Below, in pieces: positions 9,065-19,014 of a stretch of DNA of 64,000 bases (its first letter is position 1; each line of letters starts with the position of its first letter). The stretch is from JAJDAT01 sp964344185 (GTDB lineage: Bacteria; Nitrospinota; Nitrospinia; Nitrospinales; JAJDAT01): NCBI GenBank assembly GCA_964344185.1, contig CAYFMN010000024.1, positions 11,064 to 75,063 of the forward strand, given 5' to 3'. A program made the position numbers and the translations under genes. A model generated the notes under the pieces. It was given only the letters and a program-made list of their open reading frames with translations, searched no databases and was not told the DNA's origin.

Positions 9065-9626
9065 TTTTTGCCAAGTTCCTAAGAAGCCTACGTTCTATCT
9101 CCAAATTAGGTAAAAGCCTTTTCTACCAGGATTTGATCTTTCCTTTTTATCTTTCCCCAATTGTATTAAAAAATTTTCATGAGAGTTTATTTTTTCCAAC
9201 CCTAATTTGGAAGTTAATGGAGCAAGTCAAATTGGTTGTTTGAAAAAAATGGAAAATATTTTATAGGCAGAAAATTAACCTCTTGCTAATATATTTTTGC
9301 TTGCGAAAATATTTACCTTGTTAAATCTTCTCGAAAAAACGTAAAATAGTGACTTTTCTTCCAGAAGATTGATAATATAATGATTTATTGCTTGTAATGT
9401 TGAGCAAGTAATATTATAGAATAGGTCCAATCAAAAGATGACTGACGGCGAAATTATAAAAACTAAATGGTAATCGGAAAATTTTTTTGATAACCTAAAA
9501 ACATTTAGGTTTTAGGTTTAATTGTTTGAGAACTTTGTTTATTGGGTTAAAAATTTTAACAAAGTAATAATCTAAAAAATAAAATCGAAACTATTGGGTG
9601 GTTAGCGAAAAGGCGAGTTACTAGTT
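9065..9626. other. Long intergenic region before the XRE regulator
   Basis: These 562 bases contain no convincing coding frame. The notable structure is an 8-base perfect inverted repeat, AACCTAAA-AACA-TTTAGGTT at 9492-9511, about 115 bases before the XRE gene. It could be an operator for that regulator or an attenuator hairpin. The rest is plain AT-rich sequence. Confidence 0.4.
9492..9511. promoter_or_regulatory. Inverted repeat upstream of XRE regulator
   Basis: Arms of 8 bases (AACCTAAA/TTTAGGTT) with a 4-base centre are followed by a further partial copy (TTAGGTTT). It lies upstream of an XRE-type repressor gene, so autoregulation is an attractive but untested reading. Confidence 0.3.
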
Positions 9627-10016
9627 ATGGAAAATGATTCAATAGGAAAGAGGTTGAGAAAATGGCGGTCAACCTCGAAACTTAAATTAATCGGTTTGTC
9701 GGAGAAAATTAACGTTGCTGCCAGCTCTTTGTCGGAGCTAGAGAATGATAAATCCCTTCCTTCTTCTGAAACCTTGGTTAAGTTATATAAGGAAACGGAT
9801 TTAGACATTATCTGGCTATTAACTGGCGACGGTAGAATGTTTAGACAAGGAAATGACAATAATTCCGGAACAGATTTTTATGAAGATATTTTGCCTCAGA
9901 AAAGAGACGAAAGATTGAGGGAAATGCTTAAAAAATTCATCAGAGTTTATAATGGCAACCAGGAAAAAGCGGCTTTGTTAAGAGGGTTTTTAGAGGGGGC
10001 AGATCCTCAAAATTAA
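9627..10016 (+). CDS. XRE/Cro-CI-type helix-turn-helix regulator
   Basis: The 129-residue protein has an N-terminal HTH (about 7-62: IGKRLRKWRSTSKLKLIGLS, then AASSLSELENDKSLPSSETL). The text DIIWLLTGDGRMF follows, which is typical of phage-like and XRE regulators. The C-terminal half is charged, without a recognised domain. No prophage genes lie nearby. The target is unknown; the inverted repeat at 9492 is a candidate. Confidence 0.8.
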   Translation: MENDSIGKRLRKWRSTSKLKLIGLSEKINVAASSLSELENDKSLPSSETLVKLYKETDLDIIWLLTGDGRMFRQGNDNNSGTDFYEDILPQKRDERLREMLKKFIRVYNGNQEKAALLRGFLEGADPQN

Positions 10017-10232
10017 ACCTTCCAAAGTATGGAAAAATACTAATTAATTTAATTGTATCAACCAAATACCTACTGATTAAGGAAATGGATTGAAACATGT
10101 TCGTCGCTTAGTTTAAACTCAAGTAGATTGAAACTCGTTAATTTAAAAGGTCAAATTTCCTCTTCAAAGCTGGATTTTGTATTTTACTAGCTTGGAAAAT
10201 TGGTCTTTAAATGATTTTGAGGAAAATGGCTT

Positions 10233-11072
10233 GTGGATGCGAATTTGCTTGGCGACGATTGGATAGCTACCCTTCCCGTTATTTATTTTAAGATTCAAAA
10301 AACTATCAAAGACCCGGACTCCTCTTTCTGGGAAATCGCAGATATAATTAAGGGGGACCCCAACCTGACTACGCGCTTGCTTCGTATTGTAAACAGTTCG
10401 TATTATGGGTTTTCCGCCAAAATAGAAACCGTTGCGCATGCTTTAAATGTTATTGGGACTCAGCAATTAACAGATTTGGTTTTAGCCGCTTCAGTCGTAA
10501 ATCAGTTCAAAGGCGGTAATCAAAAATGCGTTGCAATGGACGCTTTTTGGAAACACAGTTTGGGGTGCGGACTTGCGGCAAAATCTCTTGCTTCTCAAAA
10601 AGGGGAAAAAGATCCTGACAGATTTTATGCGATGGGTATGTTACATGATTTAGGCAGCTTGATCGTTTTTAATAAAATGCCCAATCGATCCATAAAGGTA
10701 GTTGAAGAGTCCGCTAAACGGAACGAACCATTATTTATTTTAGAGAGAGAGTCTTTTGGTTTTGACCATTCCGTAGTAGCCGACGCTTTATTGAAAGCCT
10801 GGGAACTACCAAACAGATTGATTGAACCAATCGCTTTTCATCATGATCCCGGCAAATCGAAAAACTTTCCTATGGAAGCCGCCATATTGCATTTAGGAGA
10901 TATCATGGCCTATGAATTGACGCTTGGAGGAAGCGGGTCTTCGGTTATTCCGCTGGTAAAATTAGAAGCTTGGGATATGATTGGGCTTTCAGAAAAAAAA
11001 TGGAATGAAGTAAAAGAGTTTGTTAAAGAGGAATTTGATTCAGCGGTAGGTATGTTTCTTTCGGATAATTAG
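10233..11072 (+). CDS. HDOD-domain signalling protein
   Basis: The 279-residue protein has an HDOD domain over most of its length: FWEIADIIKGDPNLTTRLLRIVNSSYYGF, a region resembling HD with MLHDLGSLIVFN, and PIAFHHDP. HDOD proteins are non-catalytic relatives of HD phosphohydrolases used in bacterial signalling. The start is GTG at 10233, with GAGGA nine bases upstream. It stands alone between the XRE regulator and the convergent bat cluster. The signal or partner is not visible. Confidence 0.85.
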   Translation: MDANLLGDDWIATLPVIYFKIQKTIKDPDSSFWEIADIIKGDPNLTTRLLRIVNSSYYGFSAKIETVAHALNVIGTQQLTDLVLAASVVNQFKGGNQKCVAMDAFWKHSLGCGLAAKSLASQKGEKDPDRFYAMGMLHDLGSLIVFNKMPNRSIKVVEESAKRNEPLFILERESFGFDHSVVADALLKAWELPNRLIEPIAFHHDPGKSKNFPMEAAILHLGDIMAYELTLGGSGSSVIPLVKLEAWDMIGLSEKKWNEVKEFVKEEFDSAVGMFLSDN

Positions 11073-11085
11073 GTTTAAAATTACA

Positions 11086-11844
11086 TTAAACTTTAGATAT
11101 AGTTTTTTGAGGAGCCCAACCGATTTTTTTGTCCTTCAATTGAATTTTATACCATCCGTTTTCCTCCCCCAATATTCTGAAAATTGCGCCTTTATGGATT
11201 TTGAATAAAGTAATATTAGTATCTCCTTGCCCCGACTTTATTTCGATTTGTTCCGCCATAGCCACCCCTGTTATATAGTTTTTTTGATGATAAAACTTAG
11301 CTCCAACAGAAGCGATCATAATAGCTAACAAAATAACTGTTCCTATTTTTAAATTATTAATTAGTTCGGTTCGGAGCCAAATATTTAGAATGAGACAAAG
11401 CCAAAATAAAATATTAACTACAACAAGGATATTTACGAGTTCCCAGAACTCGAAGTCATCTAACCACACTAAAATTTGATTCAAAAAAGGCGAGGGAGCT
11501 TCATAAATTTTATCTTCAGTTTTGGACACAACATAACGAAAGTTTGCTTCAATGTTTTGATCGCGAGGGGCCAAGCGTTTTGCGCGACTATAAAACAATA
11601 TTGATTTCTCAATTTCTCCTAGCCGGAAATATATATTTGCCATATTGTAATATGCATATGCGTTCTCGTAGTTTTGGTTAACGAGCTTGCCATAAATTGC
11701 AAGAGCTTCTTGGTATTTTGAATTTAAAGCGAGATCGTTGGCTAAGGCAATTTTAGATAATATGTTGTTTTCCTGCGCTAAGCTGGGTAAAGCCAGTAGA
11801 TGCAGCCATAGCATGAGCGTTGATATAAAAAACTTTTGCTTCAC
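11086..11844 (-). CDS. batE: BatE-like TPR/SH3 membrane protein
   Basis: The 252-residue protein starts with GTG overlapping the TGA of batD (GTGA). It has a signal peptide (ending LPSLAQ), TPR repeats (about 30-100), two membrane helices (about 137-155 and 165-183) and a C-terminal SH3-like domain (about 190-252, GWYKIQLKDKKIGWAP). This order matches BatE of the Bacteroides aerotolerance operon. It likely sits in the inner membrane with the other Bat proteins. It converges with the HDOD gene 14 bases away. Confidence 0.8.
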   Translation of the reverse strand: MKQKFFISTLMLWLHLLALPSLAQENNILSKIALANDLALNSKYQEALAIYGKLVNQNYENAYAYYNMANIYFRLGEIEKSILFYSRAKRLAPRDQNIEANFRYVVSKTEDKIYEAPSPFLNQILVWLDDFEFWELVNILVVVNILFWLCLILNIWLRTELINNLKIGTVILLAIMIASVGAKFYHQKNYITGVAMAEQIEIKSGQGDTNITLFKIHKGAIFRILGEENGWYKIQLKDKKIGWAPQKTISKV

Positions 11845-13640
11845 GACAGTTTTTCCAATTTTTGCAATGTTTCTAAAGACTGATTTATTAAACTTTTTTG
11901 GGAATCGTTAGCGGCTTCAATTCCTCCATATTGGATTTTTTCAAGCTTTTCTAATAAATCTTGAATTTCAATAATTTGGTCTTTTGAGAATTTTCTTTCT
12001 TTCAGTCTGTTTATTGCTTCGTCTGAAGTGAAAGCCGCTCCATTGAGATTTAATTTGTCGCCAATGTATTCCCTCAAAATTTGAGAAAGTTCTTGAATGA
12101 ATAACTTAGGGCTATGGTCTTTTGACGTAAGAGATTCTAATTTTGTTTTTGCGAGTTTATAGGCTTTTTTGTTTCGGGCAAACGCTGAATCATATTGAAA
12201 TTTTCTCTTTTTCCGAACAATCGCTGCGATAGTAAAGTAACTTAAAATGGGAATAAATCCGCTGGCAAAATAAACTACCTTAACTTCTTTTGTCGGTTTT
12301 TGATTTGAGAAATCTTCCAAATTAGTATGGTTTGGGAAAATATCCGTTCCTAAAATTTTGATTTTACCCTGAGTTAAGTTTTTGGAATCCACTACGTTCA
12401 TTTTCTCGTTGTTTTCCCCAGGCAAAACTTCCAGGCGAATGGGTTCTGTTTTAGTGGTTATATAGCGTTCTTCTTCAGGATCAAAATAAGATAGGGATAA
12501 GGATGGAATTTGGTAATTGCCTTCATTTAGAGGGACCAAGGCGAATTTAAAAATCTTTTCCCCATAGAGTTTTTGGTTTTTTGTTCTTTTTTCTAATTTT
12601 GGTTCGTCTGAGTATGTTTTAAAGTTTTTAGTGAGATCGGGTAAATTAAAAACAGCGTCTTGAATATTTCCTATTCCTGAAACTTTGACGGTTAGCGTTG
12701 AAGTGTCTCCTGTTTTAATTTTCGGTTTTCCAATCTTTGCGGATATTTCGAATTTTCCCACAAGATTAGAAAAGTCCAAAGGTTTTCCATTTTCGGGCAA
12801 CGGTCTTACATTTATTAAGATAGGTTTAGTCCGAATAACTTTATGTTGCAGTCTTCCTGAATGTCCAAAAAAAGGATCGTTAAAAAATAAATTAAATGGA
12901 TCTTGAGATCGAGGTCTTTGATCTCTTATGACTAAATCTAAATTTACAGAGGCTCCAGGAATTTCTATCGGTCCAGTTTTTGTTGGAAATAGAGCGGTCG
13001 AAAATTCGCTGGTTTGATATTGTAATCCATTTAAAACCTGAGAGTAATCGCTGGGTTTGCCGAGCTGCTCTTCTCTAAAGTCGTCAAAAGGAAGGTTTAA
13101 CTGAACATTTTTCGTTTCTACCCTTCTATATAATTTAAATGTAAAAGTAATTTGTTCGTTGACATAAGGCGCGGTTGTTGAAGCAAAGGTTTCGGCAAAT
13201 ACGGGAGCTTGGTTTTGCGCAGTTTGCTTTGAGATGTCGCTAACTTCTAACTGGATTGAGTTTGATAGATATTCTTTCCCTTTATATTCAAGTTTTACTG
13301 AATCTAGAGTAAATTTACCTGTTTTTTGAGGAGTTAATAAAAAATTATGCTTAGTTGAAGCCGCCATTTTCCCATTCACTATTGTAATGGAGGATTGGGT
13401 CCCTGATTGCCTTAAAGTAAAATTTGGAATTGCCGGTAAAATTGGTTTAGGAGAATTTTGAATTCCTTTAACGGTGACCGTTAGATTAAAGACATCTTCG
13501 AGAGTTCCGCGATTTTTATCTACCGTTGTTAAAATCGAGATTTCGTCGGCATAAGCCGGATAAACGAATAGATTTAACAAGTTGGCGAATAAGAAAAACT
13601 TGATAGCTTTCTCTATGAAATTATTTTTCTTAGATTCCAT
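11841..13640 (-). CDS. batD: BatD oxygen-tolerance family protein
   Basis: The 599-residue protein has a signal peptide (FFLFANLLNLFVYPAYA), several immunoglobulin-like beta domains typical of BatD (about 30-400), one membrane helix near residues 460-480, and a cytoplasmic C-terminal tail. I chose the ATG at 13640: the frame stays open to 13793, but the extra 51 residues overlap batC and lack signal-peptide character. BatD is thought to display protein-binding domains in the periplasm next to BatA/BatB. Seven bases separate it from batC. Confidence 0.85.
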   Translation of the reverse strand: MESKKNNFIEKAIKFFLFANLLNLFVYPAYADEISILTTVDKNRGTLEDVFNLTVTVKGIQNSPKPILPAIPNFTLRQSGTQSSITIVNGKMAASTKHNFLLTPQKTGKFTLDSVKLEYKGKEYLSNSIQLEVSDISKQTAQNQAPVFAETFASTTAPYVNEQITFTFKLYRRVETKNVQLNLPFDDFREEQLGKPSDYSQVLNGLQYQTSEFSTALFPTKTGPIEIPGASVNLDLVIRDQRPRSQDPFNLFFNDPFFGHSGRLQHKVIRTKPILINVRPLPENGKPLDFSNLVGKFEISAKIGKPKIKTGDTSTLTVKVSGIGNIQDAVFNLPDLTKNFKTYSDEPKLEKRTKNQKLYGEKIFKFALVPLNEGNYQIPSLSLSYFDPEEERYITTKTEPIRLEVLPGENNEKMNVVDSKNLTQGKIKILGTDIFPNHTNLEDFSNQKPTKEVKVVYFASGFIPILSYFTIAAIVRKKRKFQYDSAFARNKKAYKLAKTKLESLTSKDHSPKLFIQELSQILREYIGDKLNLNGAAFTSDEAINRLKERKFSKDQIIEIQDLLEKLEKIQYGGIEAANDSQKSLINQSLETLQKLEKLS

Positions 13641-13647
13641 GAGCGCT

Positions 13648-14493
13648 TTACCAATCTTTACCACGGTATTCTGAATTAGGTTTAAGTTTCTTTGCTTGCA
13701 TTTGTCCAAACTTTTTACGATTTTCATTAATCGATAATAACCATTGTTCGGCTTGTTCTTTTGTGAGCTCTTCCTGTTGGGGGTTTCCTGCAATAGATTG
13801 GGAGCCTTGTTCTTCGTTTTTTGGGTTTTGATTATTTTCGTAATTTTCTTGAGGTTTTTCTAAAGGCTGGTTTTTAGAAGTTTTTGATTCTGAATTATCT
13901 TCATTTTGGTTTGGTTGAGAATCGTGTTCCTGATCTTTTTTAGAATCCTTGGCGCTCTCTTGATTCTCTTGAGAGTCAGATTTGTTTGAATTTTTTTTCG
14001 AGTCTTTACTATCTTTATCTGATGATTTTTTTTGCTGATTGTCTTGTTGTTGATTTTGTTGGCGCTTTTTTAACTGTTTTTGAGAAAGCTCTAAATTATA
14101 TTTAGCGTCCATATCGTTTGGATCTAATTCCAGAGCTTTTTTATAAGAATTAATGGCTTGTTTAAGTTTTCCAAGATTAAAGGACGCGTTTCCCGCATTA
14201 TAGTAAGCTTTTTGTTTTAACTTAGAATCTTGCGTAATAACAGCCGCTTGATTAAAAGATTGAAGAGCCTGGTCAAATTGTCCAAGTCGATATTGGCTAT
14301 TCGCCAGGTTGTAGGCCAAAGAAGCGTCATTTGGAGATTGATCAAAGGCAGAATTAAAGTTTTTAGCGGCTTCTTGGAAGTTTCCGCTTAAATAGTTAGA
14401 TTGGCCGATTTCCGCCAGAGGTTTATTTATTTGTGCAGAAGCGAACTTGGAAAACAAAAAAGAAAATAGAAAAATATAAAAAACGATTTTCAT
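13648..14493 (-). CDS. batC: BatC-like TPR protein
   Basis: The 281-residue protein has a signal peptide (ending FASAQ) and three or more TPR units (about 25-145, for example AYYNAGNASFNLGKLKQAI). A long Gln/Lys/Ser/Asn-rich low-complexity stretch (about 145-245) follows, then a short conserved end (EQAEQWLLSINENRKKFGQM). That C-terminal block is typical of BatC proteins. It lies between batB and batD in the usual order. Confidence 0.82.
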   Translation of the reverse strand: MKIVFYIFLFSFLFSKFASAQINKPLAEIGQSNYLSGNFQEAAKNFNSAFDQSPNDASLAYNLANSQYRLGQFDQALQSFNQAAVITQDSKLKQKAYYNAGNASFNLGKLKQAINSYKKALELDPNDMDAKYNLELSQKQLKKRQQNQQQDNQQKKSSDKDSKDSKKNSNKSDSQENQESAKDSKKDQEHDSQPNQNEDNSESKTSKNQPLEKPQENYENNQNPKNEEQGSQSIAGNPQQEELTKEQAEQWLLSINENRKKFGQMQAKKLKPNSEYRGKDW

Positions 14494-14542
14494 ATAAAAA
14501 TTTTACTTCTTAATTTGCCGCAAAAAAAAGAAAAACTTTCAA

Positions 14543-15574
14543 CTAGTTTGACGACGTTTTGCGATTTTTAATAGAGGTATTCTGAATTGTCCTATTTTGC
14601 TGTGTTGATTCAAAAGCTAATAGCGCCAACGCTAAAACTAAAAACCATTGAAATCGATCTTGCCAAATTTTTTTTCGTCCACTTTTTAATTCGCTATCGT
14701 TTAAATGTTCCTTAATGTTTTCGATATAGATTTTCTTTAAATCCATATCTCCAGTGACGGACCTAACGTACGCGCCTCCTGTTTCTATCGCTACGGTTTG
14801 CAAGGCGTTTTCATTTAGTTTAGTAAGAGCGACTTCTCCTTGCTCATCAATTTTAAAGCCAGATTCTCTGCGTTTTGGAATTGGGGCTCCAATGTCTCCT
14901 CCGATTCCTATTGCAAAGACCTTAACGCCCATTTCCTTAGCTTTTTGCGTTGCGGCTTCTAATTTTCCTCCATGGTCTTCTCCGTCGGTAATTATGATGA
15001 TCGTTTTGGACGTGTTATCTGTTTCTTTGAAAGCTTGCAGCGACTTAATTATTGCCGCTCCCAAATCGGTTCCAGGAATTGGAATGAGGTCGGCGTCTAA
15101 GATATCTAAAAAAATGTTTGCCGCTGAGTAGTCTAAAGTGAGTGGGCATTGGATGTAGCTTACTCCCGCAAAAGCAACTAAGCCAATTCTGTCTCCCATT
15201 AGCATTTGTATAAGATCCGAAACTTTTCTTTTGGCTCGTTCTAATCTGTTAGGTTTTATATCTTTAGCGAGCATACTTGAAGATACGTCCATAGCGACGA
15301 CGATGTCGACGCCTCTTTGTTTTAAGTCTTCCCATTGAAATCCCCATTGAGGTCGGCAAAGAGCAAGAACAAGACAGGATAGAATTAAAAAAATTAGAAA
15401 AGATTTACGTTTTCTTTTTTTTCCAACAATGGGATCGATTATCGACGCTTGTATTTCCGGAGATGAAAAGTTATCTAGTTTCTTTTGGCGTTGTCGATTA
15501 GCCCAGCGTATAAAAACTACATAAAGTGGCAGTAACCAAAACAAATAAAGATATTCAGGTTGTTCAAAACGCAT
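14543..15574 (-). CDS. batB: BatB-like von Willebrand factor A protein
   Basis: The 343-residue inner-membrane protein has an N-terminal helix pair and a VWA domain (about 88-290) with the metal-ion site motif MDVSSSM (D-x-S-x-S) and the second-shell TDGEDHGG. A C-terminal membrane helix (about 308-325) follows. VWA domains bind protein partners through a metal ion. It follows BatA by two bases, and the pair probably works with the MoxR ATPase. Confidence 0.88.
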   Translation of the reverse strand: MRFEQPEYLYLFWLLPLYVVFIRWANRQRQKKLDNFSSPEIQASIIDPIVGKKRKRKSFLIFLILSCLVLALCRPQWGFQWEDLKQRGVDIVVAMDVSSSMLAKDIKPNRLERAKRKVSDLIQMLMGDRIGLVAFAGVSYIQCPLTLDYSAANIFLDILDADLIPIPGTDLGAAIIKSLQAFKETDNTSKTIIIITDGEDHGGKLEAATQKAKEMGVKVFAIGIGGDIGAPIPKRRESGFKIDEQGEVALTKLNENALQTVAIETGGAYVRSVTGDMDLKKIYIENIKEHLNDSELKSGRKKIWQDRFQWFLVLALALLAFESTQQNRTIQNTSIKNRKTSSN

Positions 15575-15576
15575 AT

Positions 15577-16578
15577 TTAAGGAATCTGCTGATAACGAGT
15601 TTGACTTGTTATTGTTTCCAAGGCAAATAAAAGTAGACCTGGAATCAAGAAATATGGAAATAATTCAAAATATCGGCTGTATTCCAAAGTTTTGACCTCT
15701 GTTTTTTCTAACCGATCAATTTGGTTATAGATGTTTTGCAGTGATTTTAGGTCGGTCGCTCGGAAATAAGCGGCGCCGGTTATTTTTGCTATTTCTTTTA
15801 AAGTGTTCTCGTCCAGATCAACGTTTTGATATACGTACCTTTGACCAAAAAGCGTGTTGACAAGGAACGGAGCTTTTCCCCTTGATCCAACGCCAATCGT
15901 ATAGACTTTAATGCCTAATGCTTTAGCGATTTCGGCTCCTTGTATGGGGGCTAGAGTTCCTGCATTGTTCCTTCCGTCGGTTAATAGAATAATTATTTTC
16001 GACTTTGACTCTAAGTCTTTAAGACGTTTTACAGCGATACCCAAAGCAGAGCCAATTGCCGTTGAATCTCCGGCAATGCCAACAGTTAATTGAGATAAAA
16101 ATGAAAGTAAAATGTTTTGGTCTAAAGTAAGCGGGCATTGAGTGAACGCTTCTTGACCAAAGGCGACTAAACCGATTCGGTCTTGTTGCCTCTTTTGAAT
16201 GAACTCTGAAGCGACGTCTTTTAAAGCTTCCAATCGCGTAATTCTTTGTTCGTCTTTTTTGAAATCTAAAGCCCTCATGCTTCCTGAAGCGTCTACCGCT
16301 AAAACAATGTCTACGCCTTTTGTCGATACTTCGCGTGTTGTTTGACCTTGTTGGGGCCTTGCTAAAGATAAAATTATAAAAAATACCGTCAGGCATCTGA
16401 GGGCAGGAGAAATGTAAAGCGCTCTAGAAAGCCCTTTGGGATGTATAGTTTTTAAGTATCCAATAGATGAATATAAAATTGTCGATTTTTTGTCTAAACG
16501 GTTCCAATAAGCCCATAATGGGATTATAAACAATAAAAAAAGGGCTAGAGGTTCTTCAAATCGAAATTGAGTTGTCAT
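15577..16578 (-). CDS. batA: BatA-like von Willebrand factor A protein
   Basis: The 333-residue protein has two N-terminal membrane helices (about 10-25 and 55-75), a VWA domain (about 88-285) with AVDASGSM and LLTDGRNNAG, and a C-terminal helix. Its ATG overlaps the stop of the preceding BatD-like gene (ATGA). It is paralogous to batB and shows the same topology. Confidence 0.88.
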   Translation of the reverse strand: MTTQFRFEEPLALFLLFIIPLWAYWNRLDKKSTILYSSIGYLKTIHPKGLSRALYISPALRCLTVFFIILSLARPQQGQTTREVSTKGVDIVLAVDASGSMRALDFKKDEQRITRLEALKDVASEFIQKRQQDRIGLVAFGQEAFTQCPLTLDQNILLSFLSQLTVGIAGDSTAIGSALGIAVKRLKDLESKSKIIILLTDGRNNAGTLAPIQGAEIAKALGIKVYTIGVGSRGKAPFLVNTLFGQRYVYQNVDLDENTLKEIAKITGAAYFRATDLKSLQNIYNQIDRLEKTEVKTLEYSRYFELFPYFLIPGLLLFALETITSQTRYQQIP

Positions 16579-17600
16579 TTTAAAACAGGGCTTGTGGTTG
16601 TTTCTTTTTGTTCTTGTACAACAGGAATAGTTGATTTTATAAATCTTACAATTGATTCCATGATTTCGTTTGATTCGTGGATAGATGGGGACACTTTAGC
16701 AAATTTAACTTTGTCGGTTTGTTCCAAGATGGATTCGATTTCATTTTTTAATTGGTTGTTTATTTCCAATTTTCTTTTAATGCACTCAAATATTTCCTGG
16801 CGCGTCCTATCTAAAGCAGGAAAGACATATCTCGTTCCCAAATATTTTCTAAAAATTTCTGAAAGCTCAAAATAATGTTCGCGAACGGCGTTTTTGGCCA
16901 GTAAATCTTTCTTTTTTAAGGCATCTAGTTCCTGAAGGGCTAGAACGTGACAGGGTATTATTTTAATAGGTTCGGTTTGGTTTTTTGTGGGCTTTCTTTT
17001 TCGTTTTTTTAAGAAAAAATAAATTATCAAAGCTACTAATATTACCGCCAGAGCATAGGGCCAGTAATGCATCCAGGATCGTTCAATTTCAATCAAAGGT
17101 TTTATGTCTTGGAGTTGAGGAGGGCCTTCTTTTTCTCGTAAAACTGAACGCACTTCTACGAATGTTTTGGGCGAAGTGATAGCGCCTTCAATAGCAGTTC
17201 CCGGCGTTTTTGAATCTGGCGCTAAAAACTTTATTTTTATTGGAGGGATGGCAAAACGGCCAACTAAATCGGCGCGAAATATGTAATAAAAAATAGTAAT
17301 GTTGCGATCATTTTCAAAACGTATTTCTGGCGTTTCCCGTTTAATATAGATTAACCCCTCTTTGGTCTGTAACGGACTGGGTTCCTGAGGACGAATATCC
17401 TTTGCCGTTTGCAGTTCAATTTTAAATTTGATTATGTCTCCAATGGTAGCGACGGGTTTATCCACTGACGCCTTAATTTCAACTGGCGGCAGCGCTGGAT
17501 TTTCTTGAGCTCTTGTGTTCGCAGATATCAATGAGAGAGTTGAAAAAGTCACCCAGATAAAAATAATTGAAAAATATATTGAAATTTTCCTAGTTTTCAT
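16575..17600 (-). CDS. Short BatD-like / DUF4381-type membrane protein
   Basis: The 341-residue protein has a signal peptide (ending in NTRAQ), a periplasmic beta domain (about 38-160, ASVDKPVATIGDIIKFKIEL), one membrane helix (about 180-198, YALAVILVALIIYFFL) and a cytoplasmic helical domain. It resembles the small BatD-like proteins encoded between DUF58 and batA in extended MoxR clusters. It is the second BatD-type protein in this cluster. It ends overlapping batA by four bases. Confidence 0.7.
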   Translation of the reverse strand: MKTRKISIYFSIIFIWVTFSTLSLISANTRAQENPALPPVEIKASVDKPVATIGDIIKFKIELQTAKDIRPQEPSPLQTKEGLIYIKRETPEIRFENDRNITIFYYIFRADLVGRFAIPPIKIKFLAPDSKTPGTAIEGAITSPKTFVEVRSVLREKEGPPQLQDIKPLIEIERSWMHYWPYALAVILVALIIYFFLKKRKRKPTKNQTEPIKIIPCHVLALQELDALKKKDLLAKNAVREHYFELSEIFRKYLGTRYVFPALDRTRQEIFECIKRKLEINNQLKNEIESILEQTDKVKFAKVSPSIHESNEIMESIVRFIKSTIPVVQEQKETTTSPVLK

Positions 17601-17618
17601 ATGGAGTCTTTAGTTCTT

Positions 17619-18041
17619 TCATTTTTTCTCTAAGCAAGTATTTATGTTTGAGTTCAATTTTTCTTTCTTAGGAAAACTTTTGTCGGCCATGTCGGTTTGG
17701 AAGAACCAAACTAGAGCTTCTGGACAGTTCCCGGATTCCATATATAATTTTCCAACATTAAACGAAACCAAAGCTCGTTTTTTCATATCAATATTAGTTT
17801 GATCCAGGAATTTTTTGTATTGTTTAATGGCTTGTGTATGAAGGCCATTTTCTTTTAGGCGATCGCCTAATTGTTCAAAACGGGCTTCCCATTGCTTTTC
17901 TTCGCTTGAGTCAAAGACTTTTTTTATTAAAATGGCAAAAAAGACCCCAAATAGAAGAAATGTGAATAATACGAAAGATATAACAAGTATCTTAAGTCTT
18001 CCCGAAAAACCTTCATTGTGTGGAGGGGTGTTTTCTTCCAT
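17619..18041 (-). CDS. Membrane-anchored TPR-like protein of the MoxR cluster
   Basis: The 140-residue protein has a short N-terminal cytoplasmic tail, one membrane helix (about 18-42, VISFVLFTFLLFGVFFAIL) and helical repeats resembling TPR units (about 50-140: QLGDRLKENGLHTQAIKQYK). It starts one base after the DUF58 stop codon and 18 bases before the BatD-like gene, so it belongs to the operon. I do not recognise a named family. Confidence 0.65.
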   Translation of the reverse strand: MEENTPPHNEGFSGRLKILVISFVLFTFLLFGVFFAILIKKVFDSSEEKQWEARFEQLGDRLKENGLHTQAIKQYKKFLDQTNIDMKKRALVSFNVGKLYMESGNCPEALVWFFQTDMADKSFPKKEKLNSNINTCLEKK

Positions 18042-18042
18042 A

Positions 18043-19014
18043 TTATTTTTTTTTCTCTCTAAATTTAAAATAGCGAATTATTGGGTCGGCCAAGGGTTTA
18101 TCTGTATATATCTCAACCGAATCTATGCCGTTCAACCTTAAAAAATCTTGAAGACGTTTTTTCTCATCCGCTTTGATTTTTTCGAAATGTTTAATCGTGT
18201 TTTTATTGTGAGTGTCGACGAGTATGGATTCTCCCGTTTCCGCGTCTTCTAAATGAAGAATGCCAGAGTTTAAAGGGAGACTTTGTTCTCTTGGGTCAAT
18301 AATTATCATGGCTGCAAGATCGTGTTTTTGTCGAGCAAGGCGCATTGACTTTTCGTAACCAGTGGCTTGGAAGTCAGAAATAAAAAAAGCGGCTGTCTTT
18401 CTTTTATGAACTTGGAGCAGGTATTCCAATGGTAAATTCAAATCGGTTTTTTTGCCTTTTGGGGAATAGCTAAGTATGGCGCGGATAACATTCCAAATGT
18501 GCGCTCTTCCTTTTTTAGGCGGTATATAGTGTTCGATGCGATCAGAGAATAAAATTAATCCTACTTTGTCGTTATTTTTTATTGCTGAAAACGCAAGAAT
18601 TGAGGCGATTTCAGCGGATACTTCTTCTTTAGTTTCTATAGCTGATCCAAACTTTCCAGATGAACTAATATCAACTAATAGCATTACAGTTAGTTCGCGT
18701 TCTTCTTGAAAACCTTTAATGAATGGACGGTCCATCCGAGCCGTAACGTTCCAATCAATTAGGCGGACATCGTCGCCTGGAACGTATTCCCTAACTTCTG
18801 AAAACTCCATTCCCGAACCTTTAAAGGCGGATACATATTCTCCAGCCATGATATCGTTTACCAAATAGTTGGTTTTGATTTGTATTTTTCTGATTTTTTT
18901 TAGCAGCTCTGGAGATAATTCTTTTGTTTTCTCAATGACTACCGGTGGAGTGTCGCGAAATGTTTTAATGAAGTTTTTAATTAGAGAGCCAAGCATAAAA
19001 TTTTTTGATATCAA
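18043..19014 (-). CDS. DUF58 (VWA-like) protein
   Basis: The 323-residue protein has the DUF58 hallmark EYVPGDDVRLIDWNVTARM followed by a VWA-like fold with LLVDISSSG. These proteins are encoded next to MoxR ATPases and are thought to be their partners. The start is a TTG whose last two bases and following A overlap the moxR TGA (TTGA), with GAGG four bases upstream. An ATG six codons later is the alternative. The gene ends with nine A residues (three Lys codons) immediately before the stop. Confidence 0.85.
   Translation of the reverse strand: MISKNFMLGSLIKNFIKTFRDTPPVVIEKTKELSPELLKKIRKIQIKTNYLVNDIMAGEYVSAFKGSGMEFSEVREYVPGDDVRLIDWNVTARMDRPFIKGFQEERELTVMLLVDISSSGKFGSAIETKEEVSAEIASILAFSAIKNNDKVGLILFSDRIEHYIPPKKGRAHIWNVIRAILSYSPKGKKTDLNLPLEYLLQVHKRKTAAFFISDFQATGYEKSMRLARQKHDLAAMIIIDPREQSLPLNSGILHLEDAETGESILVDTHNKNTIKHFEKIKADEKKRLQDFLRLNGIDSVEIYTDKPLADPIIRYFKFREKKK

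Noticed and set aside
11073..11091. Inverted repeat GTTTAA/TTAAAC between HDOD and batE as a bidirectional terminator
   Set aside because: The stem is only six AT-rich pairs with no T tract.
13641..13793. Longer N terminus for batD
   Set aside because: It overlaps batC and does not resemble a signal peptide, whereas the ATG at 13640 gives one directly.
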